This document shows, in pieces, positions 25,702-33,759 of a stretch of 64,000 nt of DNA (positions are counted from its first letter, which is position 1; every line of letters begins with the position of its first letter). Location: positions 62,001 to 126,000 of the forward strand of contig NZ_JANQKD010000003.1 in the NCBI RefSeq assembly GCF_028281305.1, in the 5' to 3' direction. The notes beneath the pieces are model-generated. The model was given only the letters and a program-made list of their open reading frames with translations, was not told the origin of the DNA and ran no database searches. Made by a program: the position numbers and the translations under genes. The stretch is from Pelagibius sp. Its GTDB lineage: Bacteria; Pseudomonadota; Alphaproteobacteria; Kiloniellales; Kiloniellaceae.

Positions 25702-26948
25702 GGATTCAGTTCTCCCCGGCGACGTGCGGCCAAGAAAGCGGCCACCGCCAGCAGAGTCAAGGCGAGGCCGCCGGCAATAAAGGCGGCGGCGACCGAGTAA
25801 AGCTCTGCAATAGCCGCGCCGATGAAGGGCGCCACCAGCATTACGCTCACCGTCACCGCCTCGCAGGTTGCGGAAACCCGGGCAATCCGCTCCGCGTCAG
25901 CTTCGCGCTGGATAATGGTCCGAAACGGTACCACGACCGCCGCCGTTGCTGCGCCCAGGACCGCGAAGACGCCGATGCAGGCGACCCAGGGCAGATCGAA
26001 GGCCGCGCCCGGGGCAATGCCCAGCACGATGGCCAGGGGTCCTGAGATCAGGTAGCCGAGGCCCATGAGCGCGAAGGGATTGCGCCGCGCGCCCCAGGCG
26101 CCGACGGCCAGGGAGGCCAGAACGCCGCCGCCGCCCGCTGCCGCAACGGCCAGGCCGAAGACGCTCTCGTCGTAGCGCAGGGCCAGAGTCAGAAGCGGGA
26201 TCAGGGCGTCGTAGAGAAAGAGAAAAAAGTAGCCCATGGCCATCAGCACAAGGCCGGCGCGCAAGGCGGGCTTGGCGCTGAACTCCGCCAGGCCTTCGCG
26301 GATGTCACCGAGCAGCGAACGGGACGCAAGCGACGGCGTGGCGGACCGCAACCGCCGGCCCAGCCCCAGCAGCATGGCCGCGGCAAGCAGGGACACGGCA
26401 GCATTGGCCAGCAGGATCTCCTGGGGCAGCAGGAACAGCAGCAACAGACCACCCAGCGCCGGACCCGCGACCTTGGAGGTCTGGTTGATGGCATGGCTTA
26501 TGCCGTTCGCCGCCATCAGGTCCGGCGCCGGCACCAGCGCCTGGATCGCCGCCTGTTTGGCCGGCGTGTAGAAAGCATCGGCACAGCCGCGAGCAAAGAC
26601 GATCAGCAAAAGCACTGTGGCATCGGGTGCGAAGGCCGCGGCGAAGGTCGCCGCCGCGCGGCCGAGGTTGCTGAGCACCAGAACCCGCTGCAGGTCGGCC
26701 CGGTCGGTGAGTGCCCCGGCGAGCGGGCCGATCAGCACGTAGGGCAGCCCCATCGCCGCCGCCAGCAGGGCAAAAGCCGTGGGCCCCTGCTGCCAGGTGA
26801 AGGCCAGCAGAGCGCCGACAGCAACGAAATCAAGCCAGTCGGCGAAATCGGCCGGCACCTGCGCGCCCAACAGGCGCGGCAGGCCCGGGTGGGCGGCAGC
26901 CGCCGAAAGGCTCCCGGCTCTAGCCGTACGGTTTCCCCGGGGCTTCAC
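25698..26948 (-). CDS. MFS transporter, EntS-like exporter type
   Basis: This 416-residue membrane protein has 12 predicted hydrophobic segments and belongs to the MFS_3 group, which includes siderophore and drug exporters. The GTG at 26948 lies 4 bases after the gamma-glutamyltransferase stop, so coupled translation is likely. A longer reading frame upstream overlaps that gene and is Arg/Pro-rich noise. The typical loop between helices 2 and 3 reads GALTDRADLQRVL. The substrate is unknown; the neighbours suggest peptide-like or gamma-glutamyl compounds. Confidence 0.87.
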   Translation of the reverse strand: MKPRGNRTARAGSLSAAAAHPGLPRLLGAQVPADFADWLDFVAVGALLAFTWQQGPTAFALLAAAMGLPYVLIGPLAGALTDRADLQRVLVLSNLGRAAATFAAAFAPDATVLLLIVFARGCADAFYTPAKQAAIQALVPAPDLMAANGISHAINQTSKVAGPALGGLLLLFLLPQEILLANAAVSLLAAAMLLGLGRRLRSATPSLASRSLLGDIREGLAEFSAKPALRAGLVLMAMGYFFLFLYDALIPLLTLALRYDESVFGLAVAAAGGGGVLASLAVGAWGARRNPFALMGLGYLISGPLAIVLGIAPGAAFDLPWVACIGVFAVLGAATAAVVVPFRTIIQREADAERIARVSATCEAVTVSVMLVAPFIGAAIAELYSVAAAFIAGGLALTLLAVAAFLAARRRGELNP

Positions 26949-26952
26949 ACCT

Positions 26953-28557
26953 CTAGGCCCGCGGAGCCGTCGTCCCCGCCCCCTCCGGCGCCAGATCGAA
27001 TGGGGCCGGTACCGCGGCACCGGCGGCCGGGGCCGAAGGATCGGCCGCACCCCAACAGGCGCCGGTCGCGGGGTCGCGGAGGACGCCGGAGGGACAGGAG
27101 TAGAGTTTCGGGAAAACCATCAGTTGCGCCACTTCGATCTCAAAGACCTTTGCCAACTCCGCCAGCCCGGCCGCGCCCATGGCGGGATTGGCGCGCACCG
27201 AGCCGCGGGCCGAGGCGTCGATGCGCGGGCTGTGGAAGGCGTCTTCCAGGCTCATCCCGTAATCCAGGAGCAGGGCGGTGATCTGCGCGGTGCAGGGCAC
27301 GATGTGGTTGGCCCCGGAGGCCCCGACGGCAAAGAGCGCCTCGCCGTCGCGGGTGGCGATGGTCGGGCACATGTTGGAAGAGTTGATCCGCTTGCCGCCG
27401 GCCATGGAGACCGGGTTGCCAGGGCGCGGGTCGAAGTAGGAGACCGAGTTGTTCATCAGGATGCCGGTCTGGGGCAACACGACGCCGCTGCCGAAACGGT
27501 TCAGCAAGGTATAGGTCAGGGCCACCATGTTGCCCTGCGCATCGACGGCGGACATGTGGGAGGTGCAGCCGCCCTCTTCCGCCCCCGCGGCGGCGAGGCC
27601 GACCTTGCGCTTGTGGGTGGCGAAAGACTGATCGAGACCGCGGGCGTAGGCGATCCAGGTGTCAGGCCCCACCGCTTTGCCCGGCGTGAACTCCGCGCCC
27701 AGATAGGCCAGCATGTCGAGCAGCCGGGCCCCGCCGGAGGTCTCCCCCGCGGTATGCACCGCGGCACCCCTATGGATGCCGCTGAGCGGCGCGTGCTGCT
27801 CGACCGTGTAGCCCGCCAGATCATCAGCCGTGATGCGCGAGCCCCCGGCCTGGAGGTCGGCGGCGATCTTCTTGGCGAGCGAACCCTGGTAGAAGCTCTG
27901 CGGCCCCTCCTCCGCCAGGGTCCGAAGCGTGGCCGTCAGCGCCGGTAGGGGCCGGTAGGTTTCCGGCAGCAGTGGAACGCCGTCCGGCAGGTAGATCTCG
28001 GAAGCCGCAGGGTCCCAGCGGATCAGGTCCATCGCCAGGGCAATCTGCAGGGTGGTGTGCCAGTCCACCGGCAGGCCCCGCTCCGCCAGGGCGATGCTCG
28101 GCGCCAGCACCTCGGCCCAGGACAGCCGGCCGTGGGCGGCGAGCGCTGTCGACAGGCCCGCAACGGCACCCGGCAGCGTGATCGCCCCGTAGCCGCGCAC
28201 GTTCGCCTGGTCCCGGACTCCCGGATAGCCCATGAGGGAAGCTGGCTCATCCGGGTCCAGCGGGTAGTCCGCCGGGTCGATGGCCTGGGCTAGTGTCCCC
28301 TGGAAATTGAAAACCCGGGCCGCCTTGTCCTCGGCCAGCCAGACAACCAGGAAGCCGCTTCCGCCGAGCCCGCACATCCAGGGCTCGACCACATTGAGCG
28401 CCATGGCGCAGGCGACCGCGGCATCCACCGCGTTGCCGCCCTGCGCCAGCATGGCGGCACCGGCGCGCGCGGCCTGCCAGTGCTGAGCCGCCACCGCGCC
28501 CTCCGGCGAGGAGACCGCGGGCTTGCGGACCTGCCACTGTTCGACGTTTTCGTTCAC
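26953..28557 (-). CDS. Gamma-glutamyltransferase-family protein
   Basis: This 534-residue Ntn-hydrolase has its predicted self-cleavage site and nucleophile at T332 in GGCTSHMSAVDAQGN. The later GGKRINSSNMCPTI matches the GGT substrate loop (MSSMSPTI in the E. coli enzyme). There is no signal peptide, so it acts in the cytoplasm, unlike the periplasmic enzyme. Relatives include cephalosporin acylases and capsule-associated transferases, so glutathione is not certain to be the substrate. It heads a minus-strand set with the MFS and GNAT genes. Confidence 0.9.
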   Translation of the reverse strand: MNENVEQWQVRKPAVSSPEGAVAAQHWQAARAGAAMLAQGGNAVDAAVACAMALNVVEPWMCGLGGSGFLVVWLAEDKAARVFNFQGTLAQAIDPADYPLDPDEPASLMGYPGVRDQANVRGYGAITLPGAVAGLSTALAAHGRLSWAEVLAPSIALAERGLPVDWHTTLQIALAMDLIRWDPAASEIYLPDGVPLLPETYRPLPALTATLRTLAEEGPQSFYQGSLAKKIAADLQAGGSRITADDLAGYTVEQHAPLSGIHRGAAVHTAGETSGGARLLDMLAYLGAEFTPGKAVGPDTWIAYARGLDQSFATHKRKVGLAAAGAEEGGCTSHMSAVDAQGNMVALTYTLLNRFGSGVVLPQTGILMNNSVSYFDPRPGNPVSMAGGKRINSSNMCPTIATRDGEALFAVGASGANHIVPCTAQITALLLDYGMSLEDAFHSPRIDASARGSVRANPAMGAAGLAELAKVFEIEVAQLMVFPKLYSCPSGVLRDPATGACWGAADPSAPAAGAAVPAPFDLAPEGAGTTAPRA

Positions 28558-28574
28558 GCGGGCTAAGCTCCCTA

Positions 28575-28619
28575 TCTTGTCGTTGCGGGTCTTGTTGCTG
28601 CGGGTCTTGTCGTTGCGGG
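28575..28619. repeat. Three tandem 15-bp repeats
   Basis: Three head-to-tail copies of TCTTGTCGTTGCGGG lie at 28575-28589, 28590-28604 and 28605-28619; the middle copy has two changes. They fill most of the 88-base space between the divergent gamma-glutamyltransferase and RraA-like genes, where promoters would be expected. Confidence 0.9.
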
Positions 28620-28645
28620 CTCGGCAATGCCGGGGGAGAGAGTCG

Positions 28646-29329
28646 ATGAGCTATGATATCAGAGAGATGCCACCGCAGGTGAACGCGGGATTGCTGGCCA
28701 AGGCTGCGCGGGCGGAAACCGCCACCATCGGCCATCGCCGCCATATGGGTTTCGCCGACCGGGCCATCCAGGGCGTGCTCTCCGAAAGCGCCTTTCCGGC
28801 CCAGCGCGTCGCCGGCACCGCGGTGACTCTCGCCCTCCCCGGTCAGGACTCAACACTGCTCCACCACGTGATCCAGTTTCTGAGAGCGGGAGACGTTCTG
28901 GTCGTCGACCGTCTGGGCGATCACAAGCACGCTTGCCTGGGCGGCGGCGTGGCCGCGGCCATCAAGGCCACAGGCTGCGCGGGTGTCGTCATCGACGGGC
29001 CCTGCACGGACCTGCCGGAGATCGAAGACCTGGGCCTGCCGGTCTGGTCCCGCGGGGCCGCGCCGATCACCACCCGGCTTTACGACATCGGCGGCAGCTT
29101 CAACGTCGCGGTCTGCTGCGGCGGTGCCGTGGCGAACCCAGGCGACCTCGTCATCGCCGACTTTTCCGGTGTGCTGATCCTGCCGCCCGCAGAGGCGGAA
29201 GCCGACATCGACTGGGCGCTCGGCAAGCAGGAAGGGGAATTGGAGGGGCACAAGCGCCTGCTGGCCGGCGAGAAGCTCGGCGAGCGGACCGGCGCCAGCG
29301 CCATGGTGCAGGCAAAGCGCGGGCTTTAG
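28646..29329 (+). CDS. RraA-like / 4-hydroxy-4-methyl-2-oxoglutarate aldolase-family protein
   Basis: This 227-residue protein belongs to the RraA/HMG-aldolase fold. The ATG at 28646 follows GGGGGAGAG; the longer upstream frame is just translated repeat. The glycine-rich GDHKHACLGGGVAAA stretch is the pyruvate-binding loop. The next motif, usually DGxxRD, reads DGPCTD, so the Arg that holds the carboxylate is replaced by Thr, as in some uncharacterised relatives. The stop overlaps the end of the convergent transporter gene by 4 bases. Confidence 0.87.
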   Translation: MSYDIREMPPQVNAGLLAKAARAETATIGHRRHMGFADRAIQGVLSESAFPAQRVAGTAVTLALPGQDSTLLHHVIQFLRAGDVLVVDRLGDHKHACLGGGVAAAIKATGCAGVVIDGPCTDLPEIEDLGLPVWSRGAAPITTRLYDIGGSFNVAVCCGGAVANPGDLVIADFSGVLILPPAEAEADIDWALGKQEGELEGHKRLLAGEKLGERTGASAMVQAKRGL

Positions 29330-30312
29330 GGCCGCGCCCTCCGCTGTTCGCAGCCCTGCCTTTCAAGTGCCTTGTCCAACCGGGGCCTCGGCTTTGGCAG
29401 GACCAGGAGCCCGGCGGTGAAGATCACAGCCATGCCCGCCAGCGTTTCCGCATCCGGAAGTTCTGAGAACAGCAGTGCACTCCAGAGGATGGCGAAGACC
29501 AGGTAGGAGTAGTCGAAGGTCGCAACGATGACCGGCGGTCCGGACTGATAGGCCTTGGCCGCTGCAGCCGCCGCCCCGACGATCAGGGCGGCCAGGACGG
29601 CCATGAGCGCCCAGTCCTGCCCGCTCAGCGAGACCCAGGGTCCGAGCACGAAAGGGTTCGCCGCCGCGGCCTGTGGGGTTAGATCCAGAAGCGCGACGGC
29701 CCCGCTTGCGACCATTCCTGAAAAGAACAGCATCGCGTTCAGGCAAAGCGCCAGGACAAAGGGGTCTTCATCCCGGCACCTGCCGCGGGTGATGATCATC
29801 GCCAGCGCATAGCAGACTGCCGAGAGTAGCGGCAGCAGGGTGGCATAGGAGAACGCATCGCTGCCGGGCTTGACGATGATCAGAACGCCGACGAAGCCAA
29901 AGGCAATGGCAAAGCCGCGTCTGGGCCCGACCGGCTCCCCGATCAGCAAGGCCGAGAAGAACGCAATGAACAGCGGCGCCGTGTACATCGCCGCTGCGGC
30001 GACCGGCAGACTGAGAAGCGGCAGGGAAACGTAGAGTGTCACCCACATGGTCATCTGCAGCAGGCAACGCAGGAAGACCCAGCCGCCGTTTCCCGGACCG
30101 ATCGCAACAGGCTGGCGAAGCCCTCGCAACACGAGCAGGCAGAGGGGGATCGCCAGAAGGGAGCGGACGACGAAGATCTGCCAGAGCGTCAGGTCGCCGC
30201 TGATCCATTTCACAACGGCGTCGCCGAAGGAGATCATCAGCACTGAGGCAACGATCATGGTCACGCCGACGAGGGTCGCATCGGGGCGGCTGGCAGGGCT
30301 GGGCGCCATCAT
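29326..30312 (-). CDS. EamA/DMT-superfamily transporter
   Basis: This 328-residue protein has ten hydrophobic segments arranged as two EamA repeats (about 15-145 and 165-310). Such proteins export amino acids, nucleobases or other metabolites. It is divergent from a LysR regulator, with a palindrome between them, so that regulator probably controls it. Confidence 0.9.
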   Translation of the reverse strand: MMAPSPASRPDATLVGVTMIVASVLMISFGDAVVKWISGDLTLWQIFVVRSLLAIPLCLLVLRGLRQPVAIGPGNGGWVFLRCLLQMTMWVTLYVSLPLLSLPVAAAAMYTAPLFIAFFSALLIGEPVGPRRGFAIAFGFVGVLIIVKPGSDAFSYATLLPLLSAVCYALAMIITRGRCRDEDPFVLALCLNAMLFFSGMVASGAVALLDLTPQAAAANPFVLGPWVSLSGQDWALMAVLAALIVGAAAAAAKAYQSGPPVIVATFDYSYLVFAILWSALLFSELPDAETLAGMAVIFTAGLLVLPKPRPRLDKALERQGCEQRRARP

Positions 30313-30333
30313 TCTGCTCCGGACTCAGTAGAA

Positions 30334-30349
30334 TTATCAGTTCTGGTAA
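30334..30349. promoter_or_regulatory. Candidate LysR-type operator
   Basis: TTATCAGTTCTGGTAA is a near-perfect palindrome (one mismatch) with the T-N11-A spacing usual for LysR sites. It lies between the DMT transporter gene (start 30312) and the divergent LysR gene (start 30414). Confidence 0.5.
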
Positions 30350-30413
30350 AGAATGGGTTCTGCTATCCTCCTCTTTCAAATGAGTTCTCGGCATTTTCAC
30401 ATTACACAGGATT

Positions 30414-31316
30414 ATGAATAAGCTTGGAAAGGCGCTTCCCCCGCTCGCCAGTCTTCTGCCCTTTGAGGCGGCTGCCAGGCTGGAGAGCTTCACCCGTGCC
30501 GCCGAGGAACTGCATCTGACCCAGGCCGCCGTCAGCCGGCAGATCCGCGCCTTGGAGGAGAATCTCGGAGTCCGGCTTTTCGAGCGCCGGCACCGTGCGG
30601 TTTTCCTCACCCCGGCGGGCCAGGATCTCAGCCGCATCGTCTCGGAGAGCCTGGAGAGCCTGGCCGCCGGTGCCGGCGAGCTGCGCGGCAAGCGGCGCGA
30701 TGGCGAGGTCGTTCTCTTCGCCGAGCTCTGCTACGCCTTCTACTGGCTGATGCCGCACATCTCCGCCTTCCACCAGCAGCACCCGCGGATCGATGTCCGT
30801 ATCACCGCCTCGACGCGGCCGGTTGCATTGGCGGAGGACGACTTCGACGTGGCCATTCAGACCGCCGAGCGGGCTTGCGGCCCGCACCGGCTGGTCTTCA
30901 CGGCGGTCGACGAGGTCTTTCCGGTCTGCAGCCCGGGTTATCTGGAAGGCAAGACGGCACCGCTACCCCTGTCGGACCTGTCGGCACAGCGCTTGCTCCA
31001 CCACTCTGTCGATCCGCAGGACTGGATGGAGTGGGATGACTGGCTGCAAGAGGTTGGCGCCAACCACCGCGTCGGTCATGAGGGCAGCGTTTTCGACAGC
31101 TATCCGGTGATGATTCAGGCCGCGGTGGAAGGGCATGGAATCGGGCTTGGCTGGCAGCGCGCCGTGGGTAAGCTGTTGCAGTCCGGCCAGTTGGTCAGAC
31201 CCTTCGACCAGTCTGTGGTGCGGGCCGAGGAAATCGCGGTCTACCGCCACCACAAACGCCCACTAAGGCCTGAAATGAAGGCGTTGCTGTCCTGGCTGGA
31301 GGCCGAACTCGCGTAG
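30414..31316 (+). CDS. LysR-family regulator, GcvA-like
   Basis: This 300-residue protein has an N-terminal winged helix (about 10-70; RAAEELHLTQAAVSRQIRALE) and an effector domain from about 95. The length and the opening LPPLASLLPFEAAARLESF resemble GcvA-type members. It has ACAGG before the ATG. It is divergent from the DMT exporter, the probable target, and is followed 48 bases later by the epimerase gene. Confidence 0.93.
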   Translation: MNKLGKALPPLASLLPFEAAARLESFTRAAEELHLTQAAVSRQIRALEENLGVRLFERRHRAVFLTPAGQDLSRIVSESLESLAAGAGELRGKRRDGEVVLFAELCYAFYWLMPHISAFHQQHPRIDVRITASTRPVALAEDDFDVAIQTAERACGPHRLVFTAVDEVFPVCSPGYLEGKTAPLPLSDLSAQRLLHHSVDPQDWMEWDDWLQEVGANHRVGHEGSVFDSYPVMIQAAVEGHGIGLGWQRAVGKLLQSGQLVRPFDQSVVRAEEIAVYRHHKRPLRPEMKALLSWLEAELA

Positions 31317-31364
31317 ATGACGGATTGGGGTCATGGATTGGGATTTCAAGATGCCTGAAAGTCG

Positions 31365-32369
31365 ATGAAGGCCCTCATCACCGGCAGCAGCGGCCATCTG
31401 GGCGAAGCCCTTGTCCGCACGCTCAAGGACATAGGGCACGACGTTCTGGGTCTCGACATCCTGCCATCGCGCTTTACGGACCGGGTGGCCTCCGTCACCG
31501 ACCGGGAGGCCGTCCGCCAAAGCATGGCTGGCGTGGAGGTCCTCTTTCATGCCGCCACGCTGCACAAGCCGCACATCGTCACCCACAGCCGGCAGGACTT
31601 CGTCGACACCAATGTCACGGGCACCCTGACCCTGTTGGAGGAGGCAGTGACCGCTGGCGTAAAGGCCTTCATCTTCACCAGCACGACCAGCGTCTTTGGC
31701 GACGCGCTGGTGCCGGCACCCGGAGAGCCGGCGGCCTGGATCACCGAAGACGTCGCTCCCAGGCCAAAGAACATCTACGGCGTCACCAAGGCCGCGGCGG
31801 AGGATCTCTGCCAGCTCTTCCACCGCAACCAAGGCCTGGCCTGCCTGGTGCTGAGGACGTCGCGCTTCTTTCCGGAAGAAGACGACAACGCGTCGGTCCG
31901 CACCGCCTATGCGGACGAAAACGTCAAGACCAACGAGCTGCTCTACCGCCGCGCGGACCTCGCGGACATGGTCGGCGCGCACCTGCTGGCGGCCGAACGT
32001 GCGCCGGAGATCGGCTTCGCTCGCTACATCGTCTCGGCAACGACGCCTTTCACGCAGCGCGACCTTGGGCCCTTGCGCAGCGACGCCGCCGCCGTGGTTC
32101 GCCGCTACTTCCCCGAGGCCGAGACGGTCTACCGGCAGCTTGGCTGGCGGCTCCCGGAAACGGTCGACCGGGTCTACGTGAATGCGCGCGCACGCCAGGA
32201 CCTTGGATGGCAACCGCAGTACGACTTCGCCCGGGCTGTCGCGGCGCTTCGCTCCGGGCAGGACCCGCGCAGCCCCCTCGCCCGGCTGGTCGGGTCCAAG
32301 GGATATCATGCCGAGACTTTCGAGCAGGGACCCTACCCGGTGGAGGAGAATCAGCGACGGCAGGGTTGA
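31365..32369 (+). CDS. NAD-dependent epimerase/dehydratase (extended SDR)
   Basis: This 334-residue Rossmann protein has the nucleotide-binding TGSSGHLG (6-13), a serine/threonine-rich catalytic strand (FTSTTSVFG) and the YGVTK catalytic Tyr-Lys pair. It acts on a nucleotide sugar or a small hydroxy acid. It lies between the LysR gene and the TRAP operon, 109 bases before the binding-protein gene, and the operator-like palindrome in that gap suggests the TRAP operon starts separately. Confidence 0.88.
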   Translation: MKALITGSSGHLGEALVRTLKDIGHDVLGLDILPSRFTDRVASVTDREAVRQSMAGVEVLFHAATLHKPHIVTHSRQDFVDTNVTGTLTLLEEAVTAGVKAFIFTSTTSVFGDALVPAPGEPAAWITEDVAPRPKNIYGVTKAAAEDLCQLFHRNQGLACLVLRTSRFFPEEDDNASVRTAYADENVKTNELLYRRADLADMVGAHLLAAERAPEIGFARYIVSATTPFTQRDLGPLRSDAAAVVRRYFPEAETVYRQLGWRLPETVDRVYVNARARQDLGWQPQYDFARAVAALRSGQDPRSPLARLVGSKGYHAETFEQGPYPVEENQRRQG

Positions 32370-32393
32370 ACCGAAAAGCATCCTGGGATATTC

Positions 32394-32408
32394 GTTTATG
32401 TCATAAAC
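32394..32408. promoter_or_regulatory. Palindromic operator candidate before the TRAP operon
   Basis: GTTTATG-T-CATAAAC is a perfect 7-bp inverted repeat around one base, 70 bases before the TRAP binding-protein gene, in a short AT-rich patch. The MarR-type regulator at the end of the same operon is a plausible binder. Confidence 0.55.
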
Positions 32409-32478
32409 AATCTTGGCCGCCGTGGCGGACCGGACATCAAGCGACCGAACCAGCGGTCGCCCAGACTGGGAGGAACCG

Positions 32479-33528
32479 ATGAAGCGATTGACCACCCTTG
32501 CCTTCGCGGCCTTTGCCCTGACCGCTCTGTTCAGCGCGGTCGTGCCTGGCCTGGCCACGGCGCAGGAGGTGACCTTGAGGGTTCACCACTTCCTGCCGGC
32601 GCCGGCACCCGTGCCGAAGAATTTCATTACCCCCTGGGCCGAGAAGGTCGAGGTGGAGTCCGGCGGCCGCATCAAGGTGGAGGTCTATCCCGCCATGCAG
32701 TTGGGCGGCAAACCGCCGGCGCTTTTCGATCAGGCCAAGGACGGCGTGGTCGACATCGTGTGGACGCTGCCCGGCTACACCTCCGGGCGTTTCCCGGGCA
32801 CCGAGGCCTTCGAGCTGCCGTTCATGCCGGCATCCGCCGAGAACACCAGCAAGGCGGCCTGGGATTTCTTCGAGAAATACCTGAAGCCGGAGTTCTCAAC
32901 CGTGCAGGTCCTCGCGGTCCACGTCCACAGCCCCGGCCTGCTACACGTGAAGGGCGACGGTGTCTCCAGGCTGGAAGACATGGACGGCCTGAAGCTGCGC
33001 GGCCCGACCCGCCAGGTGAATGCCCTGCTCTCCGCCCTCGGCGCTACGCCGGTGGGCATGCCGGTGCCGGCGATGCCGGAGGCGCTTTCCAAGGGCGTCA
33101 TCGACGGAACCGTCATTCCCTGGGAGGTCACCACGCCGCTGAAGGTGGCGGAGTTGGTCAACAGCCACACGGACTTCGACTCCGCGCGCGGCTTCTACAC
33201 CGCTTTCTTCGTCTTCGTTATGAACAAGGCCCGCTACGAGGGACTGCCGGACGATCTGCGCGCGATCATCGATGCCAACTCGGGCCGCGAAACCTCGGCC
33301 TGGGTCGGCCGGGTCATGGACGAAGGCGATGCGCCCGGCATCAAGGCTGCCGAGGCGGCGGGCAACGCCATCCGCAGACTCGCACCGGAAGAGGTCGCAC
33401 GTTGGAAGGCCGTCGCCGCGCCTCTCGCCGAGGCCTGGATCGCGGAGATGAACGGCAAAGGCTACGACGGCGCGGCCATGGTGGCCGATGCCAAGGCCTT
33501 GATCGCCAAGTACGCCGGCGAAGAGTGA
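32479..33528 (+). CDS. TRAP transporter binding protein DctP (first system)
   Basis: This 349-residue periplasmic binding protein has a signal peptide (about 1-30, ending ATAQE). The core contains the family motif around MDGLKLRGPTRQVNALLSALG, which carries the Arg that holds the ligand carboxylate. The ATG has GGAGGAA upstream. It feeds the DctQ and DctM genes at 35.0-36.9 kb, separated from them by a REP-like doublet and a hydroxylase gene. Confidence 0.92.
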   Translation: MKRLTTLAFAAFALTALFSAVVPGLATAQEVTLRVHHFLPAPAPVPKNFITPWAEKVEVESGGRIKVEVYPAMQLGGKPPALFDQAKDGVVDIVWTLPGYTSGRFPGTEAFELPFMPASAENTSKAAWDFFEKYLKPEFSTVQVLAVHVHSPGLLHVKGDGVSRLEDMDGLKLRGPTRQVNALLSALGATPVGMPVPAMPEALSKGVIDGTVIPWEVTTPLKVAELVNSHTDFDSARGFYTAFFVFVMNKARYEGLPDDLRAIIDANSGRETSAWVGRVMDEGDAPGIKAAEAAGNAIRRLAPEEVARWKAVAAPLAEAWIAEMNGKGYDGAAMVADAKALIAKYAGEE

Positions 33529-33559
33529 GGCCGAGGCGCATCGTCACAGCTCCGTGGCG

Positions 33560-33666
33560 CATCCTTCGAGGCTTCGCTGCGCTCCGCACCTCAGGATGAG
33601 GTTGGTCTTGGATCTCAAGACACGACCTCATGCTGAGGAGGGCCGAAAGGCCCGTCTCGAAGCATG
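33560..33666. repeat. REP-like doublet, copy C
   Basis: An inverted unit (33560-33601) and a direct unit (33626-33666) face each other across 24 bases. The inner hairpin of the direct unit is GGGCCGAAAGGCCC. The arm pairs are CATCCT/AGGATG in one unit and CATGCT/AGCATG in the other. The doublet lies just after the TRAP binding-protein gene and before the hydroxylase gene. Confidence 0.85.
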
Positions 33667-33759
33667 CTGCACCAGTCTCCGCCGCTGCGTTTTGGAATAG
33701 AGCCCTGAAGCTCGTGGTGCGGCAACAGGCTGCCAGCACTCACGTGAGGAGACTTTGTC

